This document shows, in pieces, positions 35,022 through 43,230 of a DNA stretch of 64,000 nt. The stretch covers positions 992,001 to 1,056,000 of the forward strand of contig JACYUQ010000002.1 in the NCBI GenBank assembly GCA_014841835.1, given 5' to 3'. The stretch is from Oxalobacteraceae sp. CFBP 13730. GTDB taxonomy: Bacteria; Pseudomonadota; Gammaproteobacteria; Burkholderiales; Burkholderiaceae_D. The number at the start of each line of letters is the position of its first letter. Position 1 is the stretch's first letter. The translations under genes were made by a program, and so were the position numbers. The notes below the pieces were generated by a model. The model was not told where the DNA came from and searched no databases. It saw only the letters and a list, made by a program, of their open reading frames with translations.

Positions 35022-35855
35022 ATGTTCAAGACTATCCTGCTGCAGATCGACGGCGGTGCTGGCCAGGCCAGCCGGTTGCGCGCGGCGGCAGTGCTGGCCG
35101 AGATGCACGGCGCCCATCTCGTCGGCGCCGGCGCCACCGGCATTTCGCTGGCCAACTATGCGGTGCTCAATGGCGGCATGGCCGTGCCACTGTCCGACCG
35201 CGCGTTCGAGGCGCTGCGCGACGACGTCCACATCCGGCTTGACGCGTTTATCGAGCAGGCGCAGCGCCTCGGCATCGTCGGCGCCGAAGCGCGCCTGTTC
35301 GAGGGCAGCACGCACGACGGCCTGCTGCTGCAGTCGCGCTACGCCGACCTGATCGTCGTCAGCCAGCCAGATCCCAATGATCGTTTCGGCGTCGAACACG
35401 GCCTGCCGCAGACCCTGGCACTGGGCGGTACACGTCCCGTGCTGGTGGTGCCCACCGCCTACGACGGCGCGCCAATCGCCGGCAACGTGCTGGTTGGCTG
35501 GGATGGCTCGATGCCGGCCCAGCGCGCCATCTGCGCCGCCCTGCCCCTGCTCGCACGCGCCGGCAGCGTCACGCTCGGGCTGGTCAACCCCGAACGCCAG
35601 TCCGGGCTGCACGGCGACGAACCGGGTGCGGATATGGCGCTGTACCTGGCGCGTCACGGCGTGAAGGTCAATGTCGTCGTCGCCCACACCCGTGCACGAG
35701 AGAGCGACGCGCTGATCGACATGGCGCGCGAGGTCCACGCAGACCTGATGGTGGCGGGCGCCTTTGGCCACAGCCGCTACCGCGAATGGTTCCTGGGCGG
35801 CGTCACGCGCGACCTGCTCGGCAGCGCGCCGGTGCCGCTGCTGATTGCGCACTGA
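35022..35855 (+). CDS. universal stress protein (tandem UspA domains)
   Basis: This 277-residue cytoplasmic protein carries two Usp folds: 1-~145 (MFKTILLQIDGG, RYADLIVVSQ) and ~150-277 (NVLVGWDGSMPAQRAI, ADLMVAGAFGHSRYREWFLGG). The last motif corresponds to the nucleotide-binding G-x2-G-x9-G signature, with GG in place of GS/GT. Such proteins accumulate under stress and bind ATP in some members. CGGAG is 7 bp before ATG 35022. The stop codon lies at the start of a short tandem-repeat tract that leads to the next gene. Confidence 0.88.
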   Translation: MFKTILLQIDGGAGQASRLRAAAVLAEMHGAHLVGAGATGISLANYAVLNGGMAVPLSDRAFEALRDDVHIRLDAFIEQAQRLGIVGAEARLFEGSTHDGLLLQSRYADLIVVSQPDPNDRFGVEHGLPQTLALGGTRPVLVVPTAYDGAPIAGNVLVGWDGSMPAQRAICAALPLLARAGSVTLGLVNPERQSGLHGDEPGADMALYLARHGVKVNVVVAHTRARESDALIDMAREVHADLMVAGAFGHSRYREWFLGGVTRDLLGSAPVPLLIAH

Positions 35856-35866
35856 TCGCGCACTGC

Positions 35867-35899
35867 GCACGCACTGAGCACGCACTGAGCACGCACTGA
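35867..35899. repeat. three perfect 11-bp tandem repeats
   Basis: GCACGCACTGA is repeated three times without interruption. Partial copies precede it, beginning at the last codons of the usp gene (GCGCACTGA). The tract separates usp from the hemerythrin-like gene and abuts its start (ATG 35907). The unit length is not a multiple of 3. Confidence 0.85.
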
Positions 35900-35906
35900 T
35901 CACATC

Positions 35907-36368
35907 ATGGGCTTTCGCCATTATCCGGGCGGCGGGGCGGGCGCCATCGGCGCCGCCATGCGCCATGCCCGGCGCCGCCTGTGCGAGCGCCTGGCGTGTG
36001 CGCTCGATCCTGTCCGCACGCCGGACGCTCATTTCGTGCGCGAGTTTCCCGTGCTGGTGGCCCGGGTCGAAGCGGGATTCCGGCACGAAGAAACGGTGAT
36101 GGAATTACTCGACTATCACCGCCTGCACGATCACCTGGCTGACAACGCCGTCGTCCTGGCGGCGCTGCACCGCGCCTTGCCGCTGATCGAAGAAGGCGAC
36201 ATCGCGCTCGGCCGGCGGCTCGTTGCGGCGCTGCTCGACCTGCTGTCGCTGCATCGCATTTCCACCGACCTTGCACTGGTGACGATGCCCGGCGCGCCCC
36301 CGGGCCGCCAGGGCAGCCACCTGGCGGTCGCACTGAAGCGGCGCGACTACTTCAAGCCGTCGCGCTGA
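35907..36368 (+). CDS. hemerythrin-like protein
   Basis: This 153-residue helical protein has its histidines and acids in the hemerythrin order: His43, HEE at 60-62, HRLHDH (His71, His74, His76), and the closing H-x4-D motif His116-Asp121. A di-iron site for O2 or NO is therefore possible. The N-terminal 35 residues are basic and variable, and the histidine spacing is not the strict HxxxE/HxxxH form, so the call is provisional. No clear ribosome-binding site precedes ATG 35907; the tandem repeats occupy its place. The last 22 bp overlap the end of the convergent flavin-reductase gene. Confidence 0.55.
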   Translation: MGFRHYPGGGAGAIGAAMRHARRRLCERLACALDPVRTPDAHFVREFPVLVARVEAGFRHEETVMELLDYHRLHDHLADNAVVLAALHRALPLIEEGDIALGRRLVAALLDLLSLHRISTDLALVTMPGAPPGRQGSHLAVALKRRDYFKPSR

Positions 36369-36889
36369 CGCCGGATCACCTTGCCTGCCACCATGAAGGT
36401 GCCATCGCCCTTGTAGTGCAGCGTTTCCGGATGCCGCGGCCGCGCCGCCGCGCGCGCCGCGACCACTTCCCAGATGAAAAAGTCGTAGCGTTCAACCAAG
36501 CTGTCGTCATGCAGCCGGCACTCGAACTGGGCATGGCATTCGCGAATGGACGGCGCCGCCACCAGTTCGCTGGCCTCCGGCGTCAGGCCGAACGCGGCGA
36601 ACTTGTCGATGTCGGCACCGGACGTCGAGCCCACGCCCAGCACTGCCTCGAGCTGGCTGCTGGTTGGCAGGTTGATCACGCATTCGCCGCTGGCGCGGAT
36701 CAGGCCATGACTGTGGTTGGCAGACGAGATCACGCAGCCGATCAGGGACGGGCTAAATTCCATCACAGTGTGCCAGCCCATCACCATCACGTCGCGCTCG
36801 CCGGCGTGGGCGGACGTGACCAGCACCACCGGGCCCGGCTCCAGGAAGCGGCGTACCTCGTGCAGCGGCAGGTCGGGCTTGCGCGCCAT
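36347..36889 (-). CDS. flavin reductase-like protein
   Basis: This 180-residue protein matches the FMN-binding split-barrel flavin reductase family. GPVVLVTSAHAG, VMVMGWHTVMEFSPSLIGCVIS, SGECVINLP and the C-terminal HYKGDGTFMVAGKVI are characteristic. It would reduce free flavin or bind FMN, feeding a partner oxygenase. Its ATG is one base after the stop of the nitronate monooxygenase gene (TGA-G-ATG), so the two are almost certainly translationally coupled and functionally linked. The longer open frame covers the neighbouring gene and was rejected. It overlaps the convergent hemerythrin-like gene by 22 bp at their 3' ends. Confidence 0.85.
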   Translation of the reverse strand: MARKPDLPLHEVRRFLEPGPVVLVTSAHAGERDVMVMGWHTVMEFSPSLIGCVISSANHSHGLIRASGECVINLPTSSQLEAVLGVGSTSGADIDKFAAFGLTPEASELVAAPSIRECHAQFECRLHDDSLVERYDFFIWEVVAARAAARPRHPETLHYKGDGTFMVAGKVIRRQRDGLK

Positions 36890-36890
36890 C

Positions 36891-37952
36891 TCAGGCTTCG
36901 TGCGCAGTGCGCATTTCTTCGACCAGCAGCGCCACGAGCTGCGCCGCTGGCATCGGGCGCGCCAGCGCATACGCCTGCCCGGCCCAGTTGACCGAATAGT
37001 CGTCGAGCCCCTTGCTGCTGGCGGCGGCATGCAGCGCCTTGGCGGCGTCGTAGGCAATCGGATAATCGGGCACCGGCGGATGCCCGGGCCTGTCGATCTC
37101 GTTGACAAAGTGGTTGATGATGCCGCGCGCCGGCCGGCCTGAAATCGTCGCGGTGACGGCCGTACCAAGCTCCGGTTGCGTCAACAGCGCGCGGTAATGC
37201 GTTGACGTCTGCGCTTCCGGGCACGCCAGGAAGGCCGTCCCCATCTGCACGCCACTCGCGCCCAGGCGCAGGCTGGCGGCAATGCCCTGCCCGTCCATGA
37301 TGCCGCCGGCCGCCACTACCGGGATCCGCACGGCCTTGGCCAGCAGGCGCACCAGCGCGAACGTGCCGAGCGCCGGGTCGGGCACGGCCGGATCGAAGAT
37401 GCCCCGATGCCCGCCCGCCTCGTAGCCTTGTGCGACGACGATGTCGATGCCGGCCGCCTCGATGGCACGCGCTTCAAACGGGTTGGTGGCGGTGGCCATC
37501 AGCACGCAGCCAGCGCCGTGCAGCGTATCGATCTGCTGCGCGGTCGGCAGGCCGAAATGAAAGCTGACCACGGCCGGGCGCGTGCGCACCAGCACCTCGA
37601 GCATGTCGGGGTCGTCCAGGAAACTGCGGTAGATTTCGCGCAGCGCCGTCGGTGGCGCCTGGCCCGTGCGCGCGAAGTGCGGCGCCAGGTGCTCGAGCCA
37701 GCGCGCCTCGCGCGCCGCATCGGGCTGCGCCGGCGCGTGCGTGAAGAAGTTGACATTGAACGGGCCGCCCGTCAACCCCTGCAGCGCCGTGATCGCGCTT
37801 TCCGCCTGCGCTGGTGTGACGTGACCCAGTGCGAGCGACCCAAGGCCGCCGGCGTCGGTCACGGCCGCCGCGAGTTGCGGCGTGCCGAAGACCGCCATCG
37901 GCGCCTGGATGATCGGATGGCGGATGCCGAGCAGCGTCGTCAAGGTGTTCAC
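36891..37952 (-). CDS. nitronate monooxygenase / 2-nitropropane dioxygenase family protein
   Basis: This 353-residue FMN-dependent TIM-barrel enzyme oxidises nitronates to carbonyl compounds and nitrite. The family marks are HPIIQAPMAV near the N-terminus, GGLGSLALGH, NPFEARAIEAAGIDIVVAQGYEAGGHRG, PVVAAGGIMDGQGIAASLRLGASGVQMGT and ISGRPARGI (shown as separate short motifs: AQGYEAGGHRG, GASGVQMGTAF). The start is GTG 37952 with ACGGAG at 5 bp; another GTG lies two codons upstream. A longer continuous frame through the Lrp gene is spurious. Coupling to the flavin reductase gene suggests a two-gene detoxification operon. Confidence 0.87.
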   Translation of the reverse strand: MNTLTTLLGIRHPIIQAPMAVFGTPQLAAAVTDAGGLGSLALGHVTPAQAESAITALQGLTGGPFNVNFFTHAPAQPDAAREARWLEHLAPHFARTGQAPPTALREIYRSFLDDPDMLEVLVRTRPAVVSFHFGLPTAQQIDTLHGAGCVLMATATNPFEARAIEAAGIDIVVAQGYEAGGHRGIFDPAVPDPALGTFALVRLLAKAVRIPVVAAGGIMDGQGIAASLRLGASGVQMGTAFLACPEAQTSTHYRALLTQPELGTAVTATISGRPARGIINHFVNEIDRPGHPPVPDYPIAYDAAKALHAAASSKGLDDYSVNWAGQAYALARPMPAAQLVALLVEEMRTAHEA

Positions 37953-38011
37953 AAGCACTCCGTGGGTGGTTGAATTGTCCGACCAGTATAGAGCCCCTGT
38001 CCCACCTTCCC

Positions 38012-38497
38012 CTAGCGCGGAATCGACAGCGCCAGCGTCTCCTTCAGTTCTTCCATCACCACATAGCTCTTGGACTGGCCCGCATCGGCCACGTGCAGGA
38101 TCTCGCCCAGCAGGCGCCGGTACTCGGACATCTCGGGAATGCGCGCCTTGATCAGGTAATCGAAGTCGCCCGACACCAGGTGACATTCGAGCACCTCGGG
38201 AATGGCCAGCATCGCGCGCCGGAAGCGCTCGAAGGCCTTGTCCGATTTCTGGTGCAGGTTGATCTCGACGAACACCAGGATCTGCATGCCCAGCGCCTGC
38301 GGATTGACGCGCGCGTAGTAGCCCATGATCACGCCGTCGCGCTCCATGCGCTTGACGCGCTCGATGCAGGGCGTCAGCGACAGCCCGACCTGCTCGGCCA
38401 GGTCTTTCATGACGATCCGCGCATCCTCCTGCAGCACGGAAAGGATGTGCAGGTCGATGCGGTCGAGGATGCGGTTCGAGGCCTTTTGTACGCGCAT
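38012..38497 (-). CDS. Lrp/AsnC-family regulator divergent from dadA
   Basis: This 161-residue regulator has an N-terminal HTH (LDRIDLHILSVLQEDAR, LAEQVGLSLTPCIERVKRME) and a C-terminal RAM ligand-binding domain (VFVEINLHQ, VLECHLVSGDFDYLIKARIPEM). Lrp proteins form dimers to octamers and sense amino acids. It is divergent from dadA across 112 bp that are AT-rich near the start (AATTTTTTCTGAAAA). It is the natural activator of the D-amino-acid dehydrogenase/racemase pair, as in other proteobacteria where alanine is the effector. It may also act more globally. Confidence 0.9.
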   Translation of the reverse strand: MRVQKASNRILDRIDLHILSVLQEDARIVMKDLAEQVGLSLTPCIERVKRMERDGVIMGYYARVNPQALGMQILVFVEINLHQKSDKAFERFRRAMLAIPEVLECHLVSGDFDYLIKARIPEMSEYRRLLGEILHVADAGQSKSYVVMEELKETLALSIPR

Positions 38498-38609
38498 GGA
38501 GAAACTCCGTAATTTTTTCTGAAAACTGCCGTATTAACAGAAACAATTATCAGCCTTCTGGCGGTACGATGGCAAGCTTTACCAAATCCTGATTCTTTTC
38601 GAGGAAATT

Positions 38610-39902
38610 ATGCGTGTCATCGTATTGGGCAGTGGCGTGGTCGGCGTCACCACCGCGTATTACCTGGCCCTGGCCGGGCATGAAGTCACCGTGATCGACC
38701 GCCAGCCCGGTCCCGCCCTCGAAACCAGTTTCGCCAATGCCGGCCAGATTTCGCCCGGTTACGCCTCGCCATGGGCCGCGCCCGGCATTCCGCTGAAAGC
38801 CGCGAAATGGCTGTTCCAGCGCCACGCGCCGCTGTCGATCAAGCCCGATGGCACGCTGTTCCAGCTGCAGTGGATGTGGGAGATGTACCGCAACTGCGAC
38901 CCGGCTCGCTACGCCGTCAACAAGGAGCGCATGGTGCGCCTGGCCGAATACAGCCGCGATTGCATGCGCCAGCTGCGGCGCGACACCGGCATCGCCTACG
39001 AAGGCCGCCAGCAAGGCACCGTGCAGCTGTTTCGCACGCAGCAGCAGTTCGACAGCGCCGCCAAGGACATCGAGGTGCTGCGCGAGGCCGGCGTGGCGTA
39101 CGAAGTGCTGCAAGGTGCGCAACTGGCGGCAGCCGAACCGGCGCTGGCCAATGTCTCGCACAAGCTGGTGGGTGGCCTGCGCCTGCCGAACGATGAAACA
39201 GGCGACTGCCAGCTGTTTACCACGCGCCTGACCGCCATGGCGCGTGACCTGGGTGTGCGCTTCGAATTCGACACCACGGTGCGCCGCCTGGAACAAGCCG
39301 GCGGCGAGATCGCCGGCATCGTCACCGACAAGGGCGTGTTCACCGCCGATCGGTACGTGCTGGCCACGGGCAGCCACACGCGCGCCCTGCTCCAGCGCTG
39401 GTTCCCGGTGCCGGTGTACCCGATGAAGGGATACTCGCTGACCGTGCCGATCGTCGACGCCGCGCGCGCGCCCGTCTCGACCATCCTCGACGAAACCTAC
39501 AAGATCGCGGTGACGCGCTTTGACGATCGCATCCGCGTGGGCGGCATGGCCGAGCTGTCGGGCTTTAACCTGGACCTCAATCCACGCCGCCGCGAAACGC
39601 TCGAACTGGTTGTCAACGACTTGTTCCCCGGCGCCGGCGACACGGCCCAGGCCAGTTTCTGGACCGGCCTGCGGCCGATGACGCCGGACAGCACGCCGAT
39701 CGTCGGCCCCACGCCGCTGCGCAACTTGTTCCTCAACACGGGCCACGGCACGCTGGGCTGGACCATGGCGGCCGGTTCGGCGACCGTCATCGCCGACCTG
39801 GTTGGCGGCAAGACGCCGGCGATCCGTGCCGACGATCTGGCCGTGTTCCGCTATGCCGGCGCGCGCGACGTGTCGACTGACGCCGAACTGGCGCGGAACT
39901 GA
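38610..39902 (+). CDS. dadA: D-amino-acid dehydrogenase
   Basis: This 430-residue FAD enzyme at the inner face of the membrane oxidises D-alanine and other D-amino acids to 2-oxo acids and passes electrons to the respiratory chain. The FAD fingerprint [14 protein letters not shown] is at 7-20. [60 protein letters not shown] and [16 protein letters not shown] motifs are all DadA hallmarks. A GAGGAAA ribosome-binding site is well placed. It is followed 4 bp later by alanine racemase and preceded by the divergent Lrp gene: the complete L-alanine catabolic unit. Confidence 0.96.
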   Translation: MRVIVLGSGVVGVTTAYYLALAGHEVTVIDRQPGPALETSFANAGQISPGYASPWAAPGIPLKAAKWLFQRHAPLSIKPDGTLFQLQWMWEMYRNCDPARYAVNKERMVRLAEYSRDCMRQLRRDTGIAYEGRQQGTVQLFRTQQQFDSAAKDIEVLREAGVAYEVLQGAQLAAAEPALANVSHKLVGGLRLPNDETGDCQLFTTRLTAMARDLGVRFEFDTTVRRLEQAGGEIAGIVTDKGVFTADRYVLATGSHTRALLQRWFPVPVYPMKGYSLTVPIVDAARAPVSTILDETYKIAVTRFDDRIRVGGMAELSGFNLDLNPRRRETLELVVNDLFPGAGDTAQASFWTGLRPMTPDSTPIVGPTPLRNLFLNTGHGTLGWTMAAGSATVIADLVGGKTPAIRADDLAVFRYAGARDVSTDAELARN

Positions 39903-39906
39903 GGCA

Positions 39907-41007
39907 ATGCCGTCCGCAACGCGCGCTGGCGCGTATCTCACCGTCGACCTGCACGCGGTACGGGCCAACTACCGCCATCTGCGCACGCTCGGTGGCGTCG
40001 AATGCGGCGCCGTGCTCAAGGCCGATGCCTATGGCCTGGGCATGGCGCCGGTGGCTGCTGCGCTGGTGGCCGAAGGCTGCCGCACGTTCTTCACGGCGCA
40101 CCTGGACGAAGGCATCCGCCTGCGGACGCTCCTGCCGGCCGGGACCACCATCTATGTGATGCACGGCGCGATGCCCGGGGCGGCGCGCGACTGCCTGGCG
40201 CACGACCTGGTGCCGGTGCTGAACGATCCGGGCCAGCTCGACGAGTGGCGCGCACTGGCGCGGGAAACCGGCCGCGTGCTGCCGGCCGCGCTGCAGTTCG
40301 ACACGGGCATGGCGCGCATGGGCATGGCGAGCGCGGATCTCGAGCGCCTGCGCCAGGACCCGGCCTGGCTGGACGGCCTGCGCCCGCAACTGGTCATGAG
40401 TCACCTGGCCTGCGCCGACGAAGCGCAGCATCCAATCAATGCGCACCAGCGCCAGCGTTTTGACGCTGTGCGCGCGCTGTTTCCCGGCGTGCCGGGCAGC
40501 CTGGCCAATTCGTCGGGCGTGTTCCTCGGGCCGGCCTTTCATCACGACCTGCTGCGCCCGGGCGCGGCGCTGTACGGCATCCACCCGCAGCCAGGTGGCG
40601 TCAATCCGCTGGCGCAGGCGGTGTCGCTCGCTGCGCGAGTGGTGCAGGTGCGCAGCATCGACGCGGGCGACATCGTCGGCTACGGCGCGCGCTACGTGGC
40701 ACCGGGCCCGCGCCGCATCGCCACGATCGCCATCGGCTATGCCGACGGCTGGCTGCGCGCATTGAGCGGCCGCTCGTACGCGTACGTCGACGGCGTGGCC
40801 GTGCCCTTCGTCGGCACCGTGTCGATGGACAGCATCACGCTGGACGTGACCGGCGTGCCGGACGAGCGCATTGCGCCGGGCCAGAGCGTCGACCTGCTGT
40901 GCGCACAGCAGACGGTGGACGATGTGGCGGCGCAGGCCGGCACGATCGGCTACGAAGTGCTTACGCGCCTGGGCAGCCGTTTCCACCGCCAATACATCGG
41001 CTTGTAA
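39907..41007 (+). CDS. alr: catabolic alanine racemase (DadX type)
   Basis: This 366-residue PLP enzyme interconverts L- and D-alanine. The PLP lysine is Lys38 in AVLKADAYGLG, and the opposing catalytic Tyr259 is in GYGARYVAPG. QFDTGMARMGM, SLANSSGVFLG, RPGAALYGIHP and GTVSMDSITLD complete the family set. It starts 4 bp after the dadA stop; GAGG overlapping that stop serves as ribosome-binding site. Paired with dadA, it most likely supplies D-alanine for oxidation rather than for the cell wall. The longer frame upstream overlaps dadA and is rejected. Confidence 0.95.
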   Translation: MPSATRAGAYLTVDLHAVRANYRHLRTLGGVECGAVLKADAYGLGMAPVAAALVAEGCRTFFTAHLDEGIRLRTLLPAGTTIYVMHGAMPGAARDCLAHDLVPVLNDPGQLDEWRALARETGRVLPAALQFDTGMARMGMASADLERLRQDPAWLDGLRPQLVMSHLACADEAQHPINAHQRQRFDAVRALFPGVPGSLANSSGVFLGPAFHHDLLRPGAALYGIHPQPGGVNPLAQAVSLAARVVQVRSIDAGDIVGYGARYVAPGPRRIATIAIGYADGWLRALSGRSYAYVDGVAVPFVGTVSMDSITLDVTGVPDERIAPGQSVDLLCAQQTVDDVAAQAGTIGYEVLTRLGSRFHRQYIGL

Positions 41008-41084
41008 CCCGGGGGCTTGGTCCATCCTTCACGGGTTACACTATTCGCCCGGCGACTCGCCGTATTCTGGTGAAGAGGTAACCC

Positions 41085-41969
41085 TTGTTTGAAATCAGCC
41101 AGCTGCGCTGCTTCGTCGCGGTCGCCGAAGAGCTGCACTTCAGCCGCGCCGCCGAGCGCCTGAACATGACACAGCCGCCCCTGAGCCGCCAGATCCGCCT
41201 GCTCGAACACAGCGTGGGCGTGGCGCTGCTAGAGCGCACCAGCCGCTCCGTCACGCTGACCGCCGCCGGTGCGGCCTTCCTGCCCGAAGCGACACGCATT
41301 CTGCGCCTGGCGCAGGAGGCCGCAGTCAAGGCGCGCCGCACCGCCAGCGGCGAACAGGGTTCGCTGACCATTGGCTTTAGCGCTGCATCGGGTTACAGCC
41401 TGCTGCCGGCGGTCGTGCGCGGCATTCGCCAGGCCTGTCCCCAGGTTGCCCTCAATCTCAAGGAGCTGGTCAGCACGGCGCAGGTCGAAGCGCTGAACGC
41501 CGGTGAAATCGACCTTGGCCTGATGCGCCCCCATACCATCAACAGCGAACTGGAAAGCATCCTGATGGTGACCGAATCGCTGATGCTGGCGATCCAGGAA
41601 AGCGACGCCCACCTGTGGCCCGAGGCCCCGACGCTGGCCTGCTTTCACGGCAAGCCGTTCGTCATGTACTCGCCGTACGAGGCACGGCCGTTCTACCAGA
41701 TGCTGAGCGAACGATTCGCAAAGGCCGGCGTGGTGCCCGACATCGTCGAGCACATTGGCCAGGTGCACACGATGCTGGCCCTCGTCGGCGCCGGCATGGG
41801 CGCGGCCCTGATCGCGGAAGGCGCGGCGCGGCTGAAGTTCGAAGGTATCGTCCTGCGCAAGGTCGCCACCGACCCGGTGCACCTGGTGGCCACCTACCGG
41901 CGCGACAACGACAACCCCGTGCTGGCACTGCTCAAGCAGCAGGTGCTCGCGCCGTTCCATCCTGCGTGA
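41085..41969 (+). CDS. LysR-family regulator of the glucarate cluster
   Basis: This 294-residue regulator has the N-terminal HTH EISQLRCFVAVAEELHFSRAAERLNMTQPPLSRQIRLLE (visible as FSRAAERLNMTQPPLSRQ). The effector domain is of the BenM/CatM-like group (LTIGFSAASGYSLLP, EIDLGLMRP, VGAGMGAALIAEG). The start is TTG 41085, with AAGAGG 6 bp upstream and the family-typical F-E-I-S-Q-L-R-x-F N-terminus immediately after. It is followed on the same strand by porin, binding protein and glucarate dehydratase genes, so it probably controls these in response to a sugar acid. Confidence 0.87.
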   Translation: MFEISQLRCFVAVAEELHFSRAAERLNMTQPPLSRQIRLLEHSVGVALLERTSRSVTLTAAGAAFLPEATRILRLAQEAAVKARRTASGEQGSLTIGFSAASGYSLLPAVVRGIRQACPQVALNLKELVSTAQVEALNAGEIDLGLMRPHTINSELESILMVTESLMLAIQESDAHLWPEAPTLACFHGKPFVMYSPYEARPFYQMLSERFAKAGVVPDIVEHIGQVHTMLALVGAGMGAALIAEGAARLKFEGIVLRKVATDPVHLVATYRRDNDNPVLALLKQQVLAPFHPA

Positions 41970-41977
41970 TGGCGCGC

Positions 41978-42033
41978 ATTGATTCAATTCCTGTATTGGT
42001 GGCGACAGACTTTGGATTGATTCTGCATTGATC
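41978..42033. promoter_or_regulatory. ATTGATTC repeats, possible LysR site
   Basis: ATTGATTC occurs at 41978-41985 (within the dyad ATTGA-T-TCAAT) and at 42016-42023, and ATTGATC at 42027-42033. They straddle the -35 of the porin promoter, which suits activation or repression by the LysR protein encoded just upstream. Confidence 0.4.
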
Positions 42034-42046
42034 TCCGCTCTATGAT
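42017..42046 (+). promoter_or_regulatory. promoter of the porin-Bug-gudD genes
   Basis: TTGATT (42017-42022, 4/6), 18 bp, TATGAT (42041-42046, 5/6), leaving an ~75-nt leader before the porin start. Confidence 0.5.
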
Positions 42047-42126
42047 GGACCCAGCCCCAAGCAAGCGACTGCTGAAGGCTGCGTACGGATCACATAAGGT
42101 CCGACCACATAAAAAAGGAGACAGTC

Positions 42127-43200
42127 TTGAAAACAGCAGCAGCGCTTGTCCTGTTACTGGGCGCCGGCACGGCCCATGCCCAAACGTCGGTCGCGTTCTA
42201 CGGCCTGGTGGATGCCGCCATCGTCGTCGAGGATGGTGATACCGCCGGCCGCGTCACCAAGGTCACCAGTGGCGCCGCCGCCGCATCGCGCTTCGGCCTG
42301 CGCGGCGTGGAAGAACTGGGCGACGGCATGGCCGCCTTCTTCACGCTCGAAGGCGGCACCAAGATCGACACCGGCGAAATCGACGCTGCCGGCACCATCT
42401 TCAATCGCCAGGCCTACGTCGGCTTGCGCACCAAGTTGGGCTCGGTGGCCCTCGGGCGCCAGTACACGCCGTATCACACGGCGATGGTCTCGATCGTCGA
42501 CCCGTTCAACACCGGCTATGCGGGCAGCGCCAAGAGCCTGTTTCCCCACAACGGCACCAATATCCGCACCAGCAACACGATCACCTACGCCACGCCAAAG
42601 AAGAACGGCTTCGACGGTGAACTGGCCTACAGCGTGGGCGAGCAAAGCCGCTCCGCCGCAGGGCGCCAGTTCGGCGGTGCGATTGGCTACGCGGCCGGCC
42701 CGCTGGCCGTACGCCTCGTCTACAACAACAAGAATACCGATGTCGCCGCCAACGGCGCCACGCCCGCTGTTGACCGGTCGATTGGCCGCAACATCCTGCT
42801 CGCGGCCTCGTACAACGCCGGCTGGATCAAGCTGCACTCCGGCATCAGCAGCGACAAGGGCGACAACGCCGCGCCCCTGATCAACGCCAGCAACCCGTAT
42901 GGCGGCGTGCGGCCAACGCCGTCAACGGATGGACGCAGCTACCTTCTGGGCATCTCGGCGCCGGTCATGGGCGGCACGCTGCTCGCGTCGGTCCTGCACA
43001 AGGATGACCGCACCCGTTTCAATCAGGATGCCAATGCCTGGGGCATCGGCTACCTGTACGCGCTGTCCAAGCGCACCGGCCTGTACGCCGCCTACGGCCA
43101 TGTCGACAACCGCAACGGCGCCGGCTACACGGTGGCGAACAATACCGAATCGGGCAGCGGTGACACCGCGTACAACCTGGGCGTGCGCCACAGCTTCTGA
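42127..43200 (+). CDS. outer-membrane general porin (Burkholderiales type)
   Basis: This 357-residue protein has a signal peptide (about 1-20, ending AHAQ). A 16-strand porin pattern follows: SVAFYGLVDAAI at the mature start, ASRFGLRGVEELGDGMAAFFTLEGG, RQAYVGLRTKLGSVALGRQYTP, and a C-terminal NLGVRHSF whose terminal Phe is the outer-membrane assembly signal. The start is TTG 42127 with AAAGGAG 6 bp away. It likely lets the substrate of the neighbouring binding protein, plausibly a sugar acid, cross the outer membrane. Confidence 0.9.
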   Translation: MKTAAALVLLLGAGTAHAQTSVAFYGLVDAAIVVEDGDTAGRVTKVTSGAAAASRFGLRGVEELGDGMAAFFTLEGGTKIDTGEIDAAGTIFNRQAYVGLRTKLGSVALGRQYTPYHTAMVSIVDPFNTGYAGSAKSLFPHNGTNIRTSNTITYATPKKNGFDGELAYSVGEQSRSAAGRQFGGAIGYAAGPLAVRLVYNNKNTDVAANGATPAVDRSIGRNILLAASYNAGWIKLHSGISSDKGDNAAPLINASNPYGGVRPTPSTDGRSYLLGISAPVMGGTLLASVLHKDDRTRFNQDANAWGIGYLYALSKRTGLYAAYGHVDNRNGAGYTVANNTESGSGDTAYNLGVRHSF

Positions 43201-43230
43201 GTTCTGACACCATAACAACGAGGAGACACA

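Noticed and set aside
35867..35899. Short tandem repeats as a CRISPR or iteron array
   Set aside because: Units are only 11 bp, directly adjacent with no spacers, and no cas or rep gene is nearby.
36890..37168. N-terminal extension of the flavin reductase
   Set aside because: The extra 93 codons lie wholly within the monooxygenase gene; the family N-terminus fits ATG 36889.
36891..38546. One continuous 551-codon minus-strand frame joining nitronate monooxygenase to sequence over the Lrp gene
   Set aside because: The Lrp gene occupies that region in another frame with full motifs, and a GTG with a good ribosome-binding site starts the monooxygenase at 37952. It is not a fusion protein.
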